Assembly (NCBI GenBank): GCA_023383015.1
Contig: JAHDXW010000034.1
Span: 5,078-39,614, forward strand
Source: Paracoccaceae bacterium
GTDB taxonomy: Bacteria > Pseudomonadota > Alphaproteobacteria > Rhodobacterales > Rhodobacteraceae
Reading direction: 5' to 3'
Length of the DNA stretch: 34,537 nt
Every line of letters starts with the position of its first letter. The stretch's first letter is position 1. This document shows positions 18,768 through 27,243 of this stretch, piece by piece. The position numbers were made by a program, and so were the translations under genes. The notes under the pieces are model-generated. The model did not search any database and was not told where the DNA came from. It saw only the letters and a list, made by a program, of their open reading frames with translations.

Positions 18768-19552
18768 GGCGCGGCCCCCGGGGCGGCGGCCGGCGCGGCG
18801 CCGGCCAGCGCCGCGGCCAGCACCGGCGCCAGCGCCGCGGCCATCGCCGCCTGCTGGGCGGGCGTGGCGATCAGGTCGTTCCTGACCTCGAGCATGACAT
18901 TGGGGATGGCGTAGGGCACGGCCTGCAGGCGCAGCGTGTGGGTCACCCCGTCGGCGGCCGAATAGGGGGCGTTCAGCTCGGTCCGGAGGCCGGTGCGGGC
19001 CTGCGCCTCGGCCGCCACGGCGCGGGCCAGGGTGTCGTCGGCGTCGTGGATGACCCCGAACTCCACCTGTCGCGGGGCGCCGAACCAGGTCGGCGTGAAG
19101 CTGTGCACGGTGACCAGCGCCGGGCCGCGGCCGAGCGCGATGCGGCCCACGATCTCGCGCCGCAGCGCCTCGTGGAAGGGCAGGTAGACGGCGCGCGCCC
19201 GCGCCCGGCGGGCGGCCGGGGCCAGCCCCTCGTTGCCGGGGATGCGGTAGTGCTCGGTCTTGACCGCCATGGCGCCGGCGGCGTCGGGCGGGCGGTTGCA
19301 GTCGTAGACCAGGCGCGAGACACGGGCGGCCACCAGCACCCCGTCGAGCGCCAGGGCCAGCCCCCGTGCCAGCGCCAGCGCCCCGGGATCCCAGGCGATG
19401 TGGGCGGCGCGGTCGGTCTCCGACAGGCCCAGGCCGGCCAGCGCATCGGGCACCAGATTGGTGGCGTGCTCGCAGGCGATCACCCAGCGGCCGCGCGCGG
19501 CCCGCCGTTCGACGAGCGCTGGAAACGGGGACAGGGATCGCGGCGCGGCCAT
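18764..19552 (-). CDS. N-formylglutamate amidohydrolase family protein
   Basis: With the ATG at 19552 the product has 262 residues. Family motifs are ACEHATNLVP (26-35), WDPGALALARGLA (54-66), ARVSRLVYDCNRP (76-88), VHSFTPTW and a late LEVRNDLI. The family hydrolyses N-formylglutamate, but members also occur in other catabolic operons. No histidine-degradation gene is present here. Next to a gamma-glutamyl ligase, cleavage of a glutamyl conjugate is a possible role (inference). It is the first gene of the minus-strand cluster. A TTG at 19615 would add 21 residues but would overlap the inverted repeat upstream; neither start has a strong ribosome-binding site. Confidence 0.85.
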   Translation of the reverse strand: MAAPRSLSPFPALVERRAARGRWVIACEHATNLVPDALAGLGLSETDRAAHIAWDPGALALARGLALALDGVLVAARVSRLVYDCNRPPDAAGAMAVKTEHYRIPGNEGLAPAARRARARAVYLPFHEALRREIVGRIALGRGPALVTVHSFTPTWFGAPRQVEFGVIHDADDTLARAVAAEAQARTGLRTELNAPYSAADGVTHTLRLQAVPYAIPNVMLEVRNDLIATPAQQAAMAAALAPVLAAALAGAAPAAAPGAAP

Positions 19553-19609
19553 GCGGTGCAAGCCCGGTGACAGGAATCTGCCCCGAGGCTGGGCGAGCGG
19601 GCCCGGGTT

Positions 19610-19654
19610 TGTCAAGATTGTTTCTTGCCGTTGCGGTCTGTTACGAACTATTCT
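19610..19654. promoter_or_regulatory. Divergent promoter/operator region between the catabolic operon and its RpiR-type regulator
   Basis: The intergenic DNA is locally AT-rich. CAAGA (19613-19617) and TCTTG (19623-19627) form an inverted repeat with a 5-base spacer, a candidate operator. It overlaps a TTGACA (minus strand, 19615-19610) facing the operon, though no good -10 follows. For the plus strand, TTGCCG (19625-19630) and TATTCT (19649-19654) are spaced 18 bases and could drive the regulator. Confidence 0.4.
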
Positions 19655-19688
19655 GCGGGGCCGGGGCCGGTGCCCCCGGAGAGGCGAG

Positions 19689-20606
19689 ATGGGCCATGGT
19701 GGGCAACCCGAGCCGCCGGCCGCGCGCCGCGGCGCGAGCGGCGGCGCGGCCGGCGGCGTCGAGGCGCAGCTGCGCGCGGCCTTCGACCGGCTGACGCGCG
19801 CCGAGCGCCAGCTTGCGACCCATCTTCTGGGTGCCTATCCGGTGGCCGGGCTGTCCTCGATCACCGCCCTTGCGCGGGCCGCGGCGGTGTCGACGCCGAC
19901 GGTGGTGCGGCTCGTGCAGAAGCTCGGCTTCCGCGGCTATCCCGACTTCCAGACCGCATTGCGCGCCGAGGTCGGCGAGATGCTGGTGACGCCGATGGCC
20001 AAGCATGACCGCTGGGCGGGGCAGGCCCCCGACACGCATGTGCTGAACCGCTTCGCCGAGGCGGTGGCGCGCAACCTGCAGGCGACGCTGGGCGAGATCG
20101 ACCACGCCACCTTCGATGCCGCGGCCGCCCTCCTGGCCGACCCAGGCCGCGGCCTCTTCGCCGTCGGCGGCCGCATCACCCATGCGCTGGCCGACTATGC
20201 GGCCACCCACCTCAGGATGATGCGCCCGGGGGTGACGCTGCTTGACGACCGCTCCTCGACCTGGCCGCCGGCCCTGCTCGACATGGCCGCCGGCGACGTG
20301 CTGCTGGTCTTCGACATCCGCCGCTACGAGAACGCCGTGCTGCACCTCGCCGAGGCCGCGGTCGAGCGCGGGGCGGAGGTGATCCTGATCACCGACCGCT
20401 GGGTGTCGCCGGCCGCCCGCGTCGCCCGCCACCGCTTTGCCGCACGCATCGAGGCGCCCTCGCCCTGGGATTCCAACGTCGCGATCCTGGTCGTCGTCGA
20501 GACGCTGCTGGCCGGGGTGGCCGACCTCGGCTGGGAGGGGACGCGGGCGCGGATGCAGGGGCTGGAGGAGATCTATGCCCGCGCCCGGCTGTTCCGCCGC
20601 TACTGA
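19689..20606 (+). CDS. MurR/RpiR family transcriptional regulator with SIS domain
   Basis: The 305-residue product from the ATG at 19689 has GGAGAGG just upstream. Residues about 25-100 form an RpiR-type helix-turn-helix: [13 protein letters not shown], then [31 protein letters not shown] (58-88). Residues about 130-275 fit a SIS domain ([46 protein letters not shown]). Such regulators usually sense a sugar phosphate or pathway intermediate. It is divergent from the amine-catabolic and TRAP operon and is its probable regulator. The first 20 residues are low-complexity Gly/Ala. Confidence 0.92.
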   Translation: MGHGGQPEPPAARRGASGGAAGGVEAQLRAAFDRLTRAERQLATHLLGAYPVAGLSSITALARAAAVSTPTVVRLVQKLGFRGYPDFQTALRAEVGEMLVTPMAKHDRWAGQAPDTHVLNRFAEAVARNLQATLGEIDHATFDAAAALLADPGRGLFAVGGRITHALADYAATHLRMMRPGVTLLDDRSSTWPPALLDMAAGDVLLVFDIRRYENAVLHLAEAAVERGAEVILITDRWVSPAARVARHRFAARIEAPSPWDSNVAILVVVETLLAGVADLGWEGTRARMQGLEEIYARARLFRRY

Positions 20607-21027
20607 CGGTCGTCCGCGGCCCGCCCGGCGCAACGCCGCCCTCCCGCCCCGCTCCCGGTTCCCTGCCTCCCGCCCGCGCCGCCGACGCCGGGCAGCGCCC
20701 GGCCGCCCCGTCGTCACGGCCGCGCCGCCGCCGCGATGCGGGCGCCTCCGCGCCGTCGGCGCCCGGTTGCCCGCCGCGGCTCCGGGGCGAGTGGGGGGCG
20801 GACGGGCCCGGCGCCGCCGGGCGAGAATCCAGCCGCGCGCGACCGCCCGCGGACGTCGTGCCCGCGGCCGTCCGGCGGGAGGCGAGAGCCCGGCCCGGCG
20901 CCGCCGCGCGCCCTGCGGCGGCCGTCTGCCGGTTGGCCCATCGAAGGGGCGGCGGGGTGGCGGCATCGACCGGGATCGCGCTATAGGTGGAAGGATGCGG
21001 CCGGCCGGCCGCAAGCGGAGGATGCGC
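20607..21027. other. Gene-free, extremely GC-rich gap upstream of murB
   Basis: No convincing coding region was seen; open frames here are Arg/Pro/Ala/Gly-rich on both strands and lack ribosome-binding sites. GCCGGGC (20687-20693) and GCCCGGC (20697-20703) form a 7-bp stem that could end the regulator transcript. In related genomes murB normally follows other murein genes, so this gap may mark the junction where the catabolic block meets the division cluster. Confidence 0.6.
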
Positions 21028-21966
21028 GTGAGCCTGCCCGACCTTCCCGCCGTCCGCGGCAGCCTGACCCGCGACAGGCCGCTGGCCGACCTCACCTGGC
21101 TGCGCGTCGGCGGGCCGGCGGATGCGCTGTTCCAGCCTGCCGACGAGGCCGACCTCGCCGCCTTCCTGGCTGCGCTGCCCGCCGCGGTGCCGGTGTTCCC
21201 GATCGGCGTCGGCTCGAACCTCATCGTCCGCGACGGCGGCATCCGCGGGGTGGTGGTCCGGCTCGGGCGGGGCTTCAGCGCCATCGCCATCGACGGCGGC
21301 CGGGTGACCGCGGGGGCCGCGGCGCTGGACTCGCGGGTGGCGCAGGCCGCCGCCGGGGCCGGGCGCGACCTGACCTTCCTGCGCACCATCCCCGGCACCA
21401 TCGGCGGCGCGGTGCGGATGAACGCGGGCTGCTACGGCACCTATGTCGCCGACCGGCTGGTGTCGGTGCGGGCGCTCACCCGGGACGGCGCGCCGGTCGA
21501 GATCGCCGCCGCCGACCTCGGCCTCGGCTACCGCACCAGCCGGCTGCCCGAGGGCGCGGTGATTGTCGCGGCCAGCTTCGAGGCCCCGCCCGGCGCGCCC
21601 GACGAGCTTGCCCGGCGGATGGACGAGGCGCTGGCCCGCCGCGACGCCAGCCAGCCGGTCAGGGACCGCTCGGCGGGATCGACCTTCCGCAACCCGGCGG
21701 GCTTTTCCTCCACCGGCCGGGGCGACCACGGCCAGGAGCTGATGGCTTGGCGGCTGATCGACGCGGCCGGCATGCGCGGGGCGCGGCGCGGCGGCGCGAT
21801 GATGAGCGACAAGCACGCCAACTTCCTGCTCAACGCCGGTGGCGCCAGCGCCGCGGACCTCGAGGCCCTTGGCGAGGACGTCAGAAAAAGGGTTTTCCAG
21901 ACGGCCGGATTGTGGCTAGAATGGGAAATCATGCGCGTCGGAGAGCCGGCCGCGCAAGAAGGATAA
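21028..21966 (+). CDS. murB: UDP-N-acetylenolpyruvoylglucosamine reductase MurB
   Basis: MurB uses NADPH and FAD to reduce UDP-GlcNAc-enolpyruvate to UDP-MurNAc in the cytoplasm. The 312-residue product has FAD-binding [12 protein letters not shown] (60-71) and [18 protein letters not shown] (120-137). The proton-donor Ser218 lies in GSTFRNP and a closing LEWE motif is at 297-300. The start chosen is a GTG six bases after GGAGG. ATGs at 21022 and 20995 are alternatives, but the first abuts the GGAGG and the second has a weak site. The protein ends EPAAQEG, a linker-like extension after the usual EIMRVG. It shares its reading frame with ddl. Confidence 0.93.
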   Translation: MSLPDLPAVRGSLTRDRPLADLTWLRVGGPADALFQPADEADLAAFLAALPAAVPVFPIGVGSNLIVRDGGIRGVVVRLGRGFSAIAIDGGRVTAGAAALDSRVAQAAAGAGRDLTFLRTIPGTIGGAVRMNAGCYGTYVADRLVSVRALTRDGAPVEIAAADLGLGYRTSRLPEGAVIVAASFEAPPGAPDELARRMDEALARRDASQPVRDRSAGSTFRNPAGFSSTGRGDHGQELMAWRLIDAAGMRGARRGGAMMSDKHANFLLNAGGASAADLEALGEDVRKRVFQTAGLWLEWEIMRVGEPAAQEG

Positions 21967-21968
21967 CG

Positions 21969-22034
21969 AGGGGCCGCAAAGGCCCCGGCAGAGGCAGAGA
22001 CAGGGGCCGCGAAGGCCCCGGCAGAGGCAGAGTT
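21969..22034 (+). repeat. Duplicated 33-bp unit with hairpins between murB and ddl
   Basis: Two copies (21969-22001 and 22002-22034) differ at one loop base and the final two bases. Each holds GGGGCC, a 5-base loop and GGCCCC (21970-21986; 22003-22019). Read in the murB/ddl frame each copy gives [10 protein letters not shown], a linker-like composition. Confidence 0.85.
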
Positions 22035-22956
22035 GGCGGGCGGATCGGGCAGGATCTCCCCCAAGGTCGCGGTTCTGATGGGTGGCCCTTCCGCCGAGCG
22101 GGAGGTGTCGCTGTCATCGGGGCGCATGTGCGCCGCCGCGCTGCGGGAGGCAGGGTACGAGGTCGCGGAGGTCGATGCCGGCCCCGACCTCGCCGAGAGG
22201 CTGCGCGCCATCGCCCCCGATGTCGCATTCAACGCGCTGCACGGCCGCTGGGGCGAGGATGGCTGCGTGCAGGGGCTGCTCGAGTGGCTCGCCATTCCCT
22301 ACACCCATTCCGGCGTGCTGGCCTCGGCGCTGGCCATGGACAAGATGCGCGCCAAGGCGGTCTATGCCGCGGCCGGGCTGCCGACGCCGCCGGCCCGGCT
22401 GGTGCCGGCCGCGGCACTTGCCGCCGGCCACCCGATGCCGCTGCCCTACGTCGTGAAGCCCAACAACGAGGGCTCCTCGGTCGGCGTGGTGATCGTGCCG
22501 GCGGGCGCCAACGCCCCGCCGCGGCCGGGGCCCGACGCCCCCGCGACCCTGCTCGTCGAGGCCTACGCGCCCGGCCGCGAGCTGACCGTGACGGTGATGG
22601 GCGACCGGGCGCTGACGGTCACCGACATCCTGACCGAGGGCTGGTATGACTGGCGGGCGAAATACGCCCCCGGCGGGTCGCGCCACGTCCTGCCCGCGCG
22701 GCTGCCGGCCGAGATCTTCGACGCCTGCCTCGAGCATGCGCTGCGTGCCCACCGCGCGCTCGGCTGCCGCGGCCTGTCGCGCACCGACCTGCGCTGGGAC
22801 GAGGCGGCGGGGCTGGCGGGGCTGACGCTGCTTGAGACCAACACCCAGCCGGGGATGACGCCCACCTCGCTGTCGCCCGAGCAGGCCGCCCATGTCGGGA
22901 TCGGCTTTCCCGCGCTCTGCCGCTGGATCGCGGAGGACGCCTCGTGCAACCGCTAG
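22033..22956 (+). CDS. ddl: D-alanine--D-alanine ligase
   Basis: Ddl joins two D-alanines with ATP for the murein stem peptide. The 307-residue product has [14 protein letters not shown] (17-30), [14 protein letters not shown], the lid region [11 protein letters not shown], and the C-terminal [15 protein letters not shown]. The start is a TTG at 22033 with a GAGG five bases before it. No ATG or GTG is available upstream after the murB stop, and the next ATG (22078) falls inside the conserved MGGPSAE strand. The last bases overlap ftsQ. It follows murB in the same frame after a short repeat. Confidence 0.94.
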   Translation: MAGGSGRISPKVAVLMGGPSAEREVSLSSGRMCAAALREAGYEVAEVDAGPDLAERLRAIAPDVAFNALHGRWGEDGCVQGLLEWLAIPYTHSGVLASALAMDKMRAKAVYAAAGLPTPPARLVPAAALAAGHPMPLPYVVKPNNEGSSVGVVIVPAGANAPPRPGPDAPATLLVEAYAPGRELTVTVMGDRALTVTDILTEGWYDWRAKYAPGGSRHVLPARLPAEIFDACLEHALRAHRALGCRGLSRTDLRWDEAAGLAGLTLLETNTQPGMTPTSLSPEQAAHVGIGFPALCRWIAEDASCNR

Positions 22957-23831
22957 CCGCACCCGCCTCCGCCCGCCGCGACCCCGCACCGTCGCGCGCC
23001 GCCTACCGGCTTCACCGGCTGTGGCTGACGCCGCTGTTCCGGACGCTGGTGCGGGTCGGACTGCCGGGCTTCGCGCTGGCGTTCGGCGTCGGGCTGTGGC
23101 TGTCGGACCCCGCCCGCAACGCCGCCCTGGCCGAGCGGCTGGCGGCGATGGTGCAGGAAATCCGCCAGCGCCCCGAGTTCCTGGTGCGCGGGATGGAGGT
23201 CGTCGGCGCCTCCGGGCCGGTGCAGGCGGCGCTGCCGGCGGTGCTCGACATCACCTTCCCGGCCAGCTCGCTTGCCCTCGATCTCGAGGCGCTGCGGGCC
23301 CGCATCGAGGCGATCGACGTCGTCCGCAGCGCCGAGCTGCGCATCCGCCCGGGCGGCATCCTCGAGGTCGCGGTGACCGAGCGCGTGCCGGTGCTGGTGT
23401 GGCGCAGCCGCGCCGGGCTCGACCTCCTGGACGAGACGGGCCATCGTGTGGCGGGCATCCTGGACCGCGAGGCGCGCGCCGACCTGCCGCTCGTGGTCGG
23501 CGACGGCGCCGACCGCGCCGTGCCCGAAGCCATCGCGCTCCTCGCCGCCGCGGGGCCGCTGGGCGAGCGGCTGCGCGGCCTCGTGCGGATGGGCGAGCGG
23601 CGCTGGGACCTCGTGCTCGACCGCGACCAGCGCATCCTGCTGCCCGAGACGGGTGCGCCGGCGGCGCTCGAGCGGGCGCTGGCGCTGCAGTCGTCCGAGG
23701 ATCTCCTCGGCCGCGACATTGCCGTCGTCGATCTGCGCCTCGACCGGCGTCCGACCCTGCGCCTGACCACGGCGGCGCTGGCGGAGCTGGGGCGCATCCG
23801 GGAAGCAAGCCTCGCGGGTGACAGCCGATGA
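22944..23831 (+). CDS. ftsQ: Cell division protein FtsQ
   Basis: FtsQ links the cytoplasmic and periplasmic halves of the divisome. The 295-residue product has a basic, Pro/Ala-rich cytoplasmic N-terminus and one membrane segment at about 35-54. A POTRA domain follows at about 79-150 ([31 protein letters not shown]), then the FtsQ/DivIB domain. The GTG start at 22944 lies inside the end of ddl and has a perfectly placed GGAGG seven bases upstream. The stop overlaps ftsA (ATGA). Confidence 0.93.
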   Translation: MQPLAAPASARRDPAPSRAAYRLHRLWLTPLFRTLVRVGLPGFALAFGVGLWLSDPARNAALAERLAAMVQEIRQRPEFLVRGMEVVGASGPVQAALPAVLDITFPASSLALDLEALRARIEAIDVVRSAELRIRPGGILEVAVTERVPVLVWRSRAGLDLLDETGHRVAGILDREARADLPLVVGDGADRAVPEAIALLAAAGPLGERLRGLVRMGERRWDLVLDRDQRILLPETGAPAALERALALQSSEDLLGRDIAVVDLRLDRRPTLRLTTAALAELGRIREASLAGDSR

Positions 23832-25162
23832 CCGACCTCTACCAGTCCCAGCGGATGATGCGGAAGATGCGCCGCGTGGCGATCGAACGCGGCCTGGTCG
23901 CCGTGCTCGATGTCGGAACCTCGAAGATCGCCTGCCTGATCCTGCGCTTCGACGGCCCCGAGGGCTTCCGCGAGGCCGACGGTGTCGGGCCGATGGCGGG
24001 TCAGTCGCGGTTCCGGGTGATCGGTGCGGCGACGACGCGCTCGCGCGGCGTCCGCTTCGGCGAGATCCACGCCATGCAGGAGACCGAGCGCGCCATCCGC
24101 ACCGCCGTGCAGGCGGCCCAGAACATGGCCCGCGTGCGTGTCGACCATGTCATCGCCTGCTTCGGCGGGGCCGAGCCGCGCTCCTACGGGATCGCCGGCG
24201 AGATCGAGATCGCCGACAGCGTGGTCAGCGAGCAGGACGTCGCCCGCGTGCTGTCGGCCAGCGACATGCCCGACCTCGGGCAGGGTCGCGAGGTGCTGCA
24301 CGCCCAGCCGGTGAACTTCGCGCTCGACCACCGCACCGGCCTGTCGGACCCCCGCGGCCAGATCGGCCACCGGCTGGCCTGCGACATGCACCTCGTCTCC
24401 GTCGAGGCGGCCGCGATCCAGAACCTGCTCTACTGCATCCAGCGCTGCGACCTCGAACTCGCGGGGCTGGCCTCATCGGCCTATGTCTCGGGTCTCGCGA
24501 GCCTCGTCGAGGACGAGCAGGAACTGGGCGCGGCCTGCATCGACCTCGGCGGCGGGGCGACCGGCATCTCGGTCTTCCTCAAGAAGCACATGATCTACGC
24601 CGACAGCGTCCGGCTGGGCGGCGAGCATGTCAGCGCCGACGTCGCCAAGGGGCTGCACGTGCCGGCCGCCACCGCCGAGCGCATCAAGACGGTGTTCGGG
24701 GGCCTCATCGCCACCGGCATGGACGACCGCGAGATGATCGATCTCGGCGGCGATTCCGGCGACTGGGAAAAGGACCGCCGCCGCGTCAGCCGCACCGAGC
24801 TGATCGGCATCATGCGCCCGCGCGTCGAGGAAATCCTCGAGGACGTGCGGGCGCGGCTGGACGCGGCCGATTTCGCCAGCCTGCCGTCGCAGTCGATCGT
24901 GCTGACCGGGGGCGCAAGCCAGATGCCGGGACTCGACGGGCTGGCGGCACGCATCCTCGGCAGCCAGGTGCGCCTCGGCCGGCCGCTCAGGGTGCAGGGG
25001 CTGCCGCAGGCGGTCACGGGGCCGGGCTTTGCCTCGGCGGTGGGGCTCTGCCTGTTCGCCGCCCACCCCCAGGACGAGTGGTGGGATTTCGAGGTGCCGG
25101 CGGAACGCTATCCGGCGCGATCGCTGAGGAGGGCCGTAAGATGGTTCCGCGACAATTGGTGA
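23828..25162 (+). CDS. ftsA: Cell division protein FtsA
   Basis: FtsA is the actin-like ATPase that tethers FtsZ to the inner membrane. The 444-residue product has the first phosphate motif VLDVGTSKIACLI (26-38), the second DLGGGATG (239-246), and LTGGASQMPGL in the adenosine region. The C-terminus SLRRAVRWFRDNW is a typical amphipathic membrane-targeting helix. It overlaps ftsQ by four bases. A 195-base AT-richer gap separates it from ftsZ. Confidence 0.95.
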   Translation: MTDLYQSQRMMRKMRRVAIERGLVAVLDVGTSKIACLILRFDGPEGFREADGVGPMAGQSRFRVIGAATTRSRGVRFGEIHAMQETERAIRTAVQAAQNMARVRVDHVIACFGGAEPRSYGIAGEIEIADSVVSEQDVARVLSASDMPDLGQGREVLHAQPVNFALDHRTGLSDPRGQIGHRLACDMHLVSVEAAAIQNLLYCIQRCDLELAGLASSAYVSGLASLVEDEQELGAACIDLGGGATGISVFLKKHMIYADSVRLGGEHVSADVAKGLHVPAATAERIKTVFGGLIATGMDDREMIDLGGDSGDWEKDRRRVSRTELIGIMRPRVEEILEDVRARLDAADFASLPSQSIVLTGGASQMPGLDGLAARILGSQVRLGRPLRVQGLPQAVTGPGFASAVGLCLFAAHPQDEWWDFEVPAERYPARSLRRAVRWFRDNW

Positions 25163-25357
25163 GCACAATATCATGCGGTGCCGGCAATTGCTTGCCGAAT
25201 TGCGCCGATCTGCCGCAGCATCTGGTGGCAGGATTGCACTTTGTTGATGACCGTGCCCGAAGTCGGATGTAGAATCTCCCGAAATTGCAGCAGGCGCGGC
25301 CCGTGACGGGCGGCAGGTCGCGACCACAACAAGACAGCAGCGCAGGCGGACCAGGCG
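25163..25357 (+). promoter_or_regulatory. AT-richer ftsA-ftsZ spacer with hairpin, GANTC site and candidate ftsZ promoter
   Basis: This spacer is clearly richer in A and T than the flanking genes. CGGCAA (25182-25187), loop TTGC and TTGCCG (25192-25197) form a hairpin. TTGATG (25244-25249) and TGTAGA (25268-25273) are 18 bases apart and could be a sigma-70-like promoter. GAATC at 25272-25276 is a GANTC site of the kind methylated by CcrM in alphaproteobacteria. A separate ftsZ promoter is known in related groups; its presence here is inferred. Confidence 0.45.
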
Positions 25358-27028
25358 ATGGCACTGAATCTGATGATGAGCGAACGCGAAGAACTGAAGC
25401 CGCGGATCACGGTGTTCGGCGTCGGCGGCGCGGGCGGCAATGCCGTCAACAACATGATCGAGAAGAACCTCGAGGGCGTCGAGTTCGTCGTCGCCAACAC
25501 CGACGCCCAGGCACTGCAGCAGAGCCGGGCGCGCAGCAAGGTGCAGATGGGGGTCAAGGTCACCGAGGGGCTGGGGGCAGGGGCCAAGCCCGCCATCGGG
25601 GCCGCCGCCGCCGAGGAGACGATCGAGGAAATCATCGATCACCTCGCCGGGGCGCATATGTGCTTCATCACCGCCGGCATGGGCGGCGGCACCGGCACCG
25701 GCGCCGCGCCGATCATCGCCCAGGCGGCGCGCGAGCTCGGCGTGCTGACCGTGGGCGTGGTGACCAAGCCCTTCCAGTTCGAGGGCGGGCGGCGGATGCG
25801 CCAGGCCGAGGACGGCATCGAGGCGCTGCAGAAGGTCGTCGACACGCTCATCATCATCCCCAACCAGAACCTGTTTCGGCTGGCCAACGAGCGGACGACC
25901 TTCACCGAGGCCTTCGCGATGGCCGACGACGTCCTCTACCAGGGGGTCAAGGGCGTGACCGACCTGATGGTGCGCCCCGGCCTCATCAACCTCGATTTCG
26001 CCGACGTCCGCGCGGTGATGGACGAGATGGGCAAGGCGATGATGGGCACCGGCGAGGCGACCGGCGAGGACCGTGCCGTTCAGGCCGCCGAGAAGGCCAT
26101 CGCCAACCCGCTGCTGGACGAGATCAGCCTCAAGGGCGCCAAGGGCGTGCTGATCAACATCACCGGCGGCTACGACCTGACGCTGTTCGAGCTTGACGAG
26201 GCCGCCAACAAGATCCGCGAGCAGGTGGACCCCGACGCCAACATCATCGTCGGCTCGACCCTCGACCCCGGCATGGAGGGGGCGATCCGCGTCTCGGTGG
26301 TGGCCACGGGCATCGATGCCGCGCCGGCGACGCTCGAGCTTCCCGTGCCGCGCCGGCCGCTGTCCAAGCCGCTGACCCCCGTCCATGCGGCCGAGCCGCC
26401 GCCGGTGGCAGCGCAGACCGTGGCCATGGCGCGCCCCGCCGAGGCCGCGCCGCCGGCCGCGGCCGCGGCCGTGCAGCAGGAGGTCGAGGACGAGGAGCCG
26501 ATGGACGATCTCTTCGGCCGCGAGTCCGCCGACGGGCTGCCGCCGCCGGTCTACCGTCCGCAGCCGCCCGCCGCTGCGGCTGCAGCGGCCTTCGCGGCGG
26601 CGCCGCGGATGCCGCAGGCCCAGGCCCCGGTCCGGGCGGCAGTGGAAGGCGATGCCGGCAGCTTCGTGGCGCCGGGGGCAGGGCGGCGGGCGCCGGGCCA
26701 GCCTTCGCCCGAGGTGATGGCGCGGCTGCAGGCGATCACTGCGCGCGCCAACCCGCGGACGGCCGCCGCTGCCCCGCCGCCCGCCGCCGCCACCGCGCCC
26801 CCGCCCGCGGCGGCGCCCGCCGCCCCGGCGCGGCCCGTCGAGCGGCCGCGCTTCTCGGGGATCAACTCGCTCATCAACCGGATGACCGGTCAGGCCGGCG
26901 AGGCCGGCGAGCGGCACGCCCCGCCGGCGCGGCCGGCCGCCGCCCAGCGCCACTACGAGGACGAGGCCCCCGGCCCCGACCAGGAGCGGATCGAGATCCC
27001 CGCCTTCCTGCGCCGCCAGGCGAACTAG
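25358..27028 (+). CDS. ftsZ: Cell division protein FtsZ
   Basis: FtsZ is the tubulin-like GTPase that forms the division ring. The 556-residue product has [13 protein letters not shown] (21-33), the signature GGGTGTG (109-115), the T7 loop NLDFADV (211-217) and a core ending near 330. A long Ala/Pro-rich disordered linker of about 210 residues follows. The conserved C-terminal peptide is [13 protein letters not shown] (544-556), which should bind FtsA and other partners. The long linker and the ending are typical of Rhodobacterales and related groups. A strong terminator follows. Confidence 0.97.
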   Translation: MALNLMMSEREELKPRITVFGVGGAGGNAVNNMIEKNLEGVEFVVANTDAQALQQSRARSKVQMGVKVTEGLGAGAKPAIGAAAAEETIEEIIDHLAGAHMCFITAGMGGGTGTGAAPIIAQAARELGVLTVGVVTKPFQFEGGRRMRQAEDGIEALQKVVDTLIIIPNQNLFRLANERTTFTEAFAMADDVLYQGVKGVTDLMVRPGLINLDFADVRAVMDEMGKAMMGTGEATGEDRAVQAAEKAIANPLLDEISLKGAKGVLINITGGYDLTLFELDEAANKIREQVDPDANIIVGSTLDPGMEGAIRVSVVATGIDAAPATLELPVPRRPLSKPLTPVHAAEPPPVAAQTVAMARPAEAAPPAAAAAVQQEVEDEEPMDDLFGRESADGLPPPVYRPQPPAAAAAAAFAAAPRMPQAQAPVRAAVEGDAGSFVAPGAGRRAPGQPSPEVMARLQAITARANPRTAAAAPPPAAATAPPPAAAPAAPARPVERPRFSGINSLINRMTGQAGEAGERHAPPARPAAAQRHYEDEAPGPDQERIEIPAFLRRQAN

Positions 27029-27051
27029 CCGAGCGCGGCCGACCCGGCGGG

Positions 27052-27082
27052 CCCCGCCCGTGCCGCGGCACGGGCGGGGTTT
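27052..27082 (+). terminator. Rho-independent terminator after ftsZ
   Basis: CCCCGCCCGTGC (27052-27063), a CGCG loop and GCACGGGCGGGG (27068-27079) form a perfect 12-bp stem followed by TTT. It begins 23 bases after the ftsZ stop and should end or weaken the division transcript before lpxC. Confidence 0.85.
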
Positions 27083-27243
27083 CGCCTGTCTTGGCGCGGG
27101 ATCCGTGGAGCCCGGCCTTAGGCGGCGGTCGCCCTCGGGCCGCCGCCGCCGGCCGCTGTCACAGAACGAAGCAATCCGTGAGTTGATCGGCCGCGCCGGG
27201 ATCGTTACCGAAACCCTGACGCGACAACGGCCCGAGGGCGACC

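Noticed and set aside
18764-19615. Histidine-utilisation operon
   Set aside because: An N-formylglutamate-amidohydrolase-family gene is present, but no hutH, hutU, hutI or hutF is nearby, and the neighbours indicate another pathway.
20714-20941. 75-codon minus-strand frame before murB
   Set aside because: Arg/Gly/Pro-rich composition, no ribosome-binding site and no recognisable domain; typical of chance frames in very GC-rich DNA.
22954-25000. Long plus- and minus-strand frames overlapping ftsQ and ftsA
   Set aside because: ftsQ and ftsA have clear motifs and coupled starts; the alternatives are Arg/Ala-rich shadows.
25163-25357. CtrA-binding sites upstream of ftsZ
   Set aside because: No TTAA-N7-TTAA pattern was found in the spacer, so CtrA control is not claimed.
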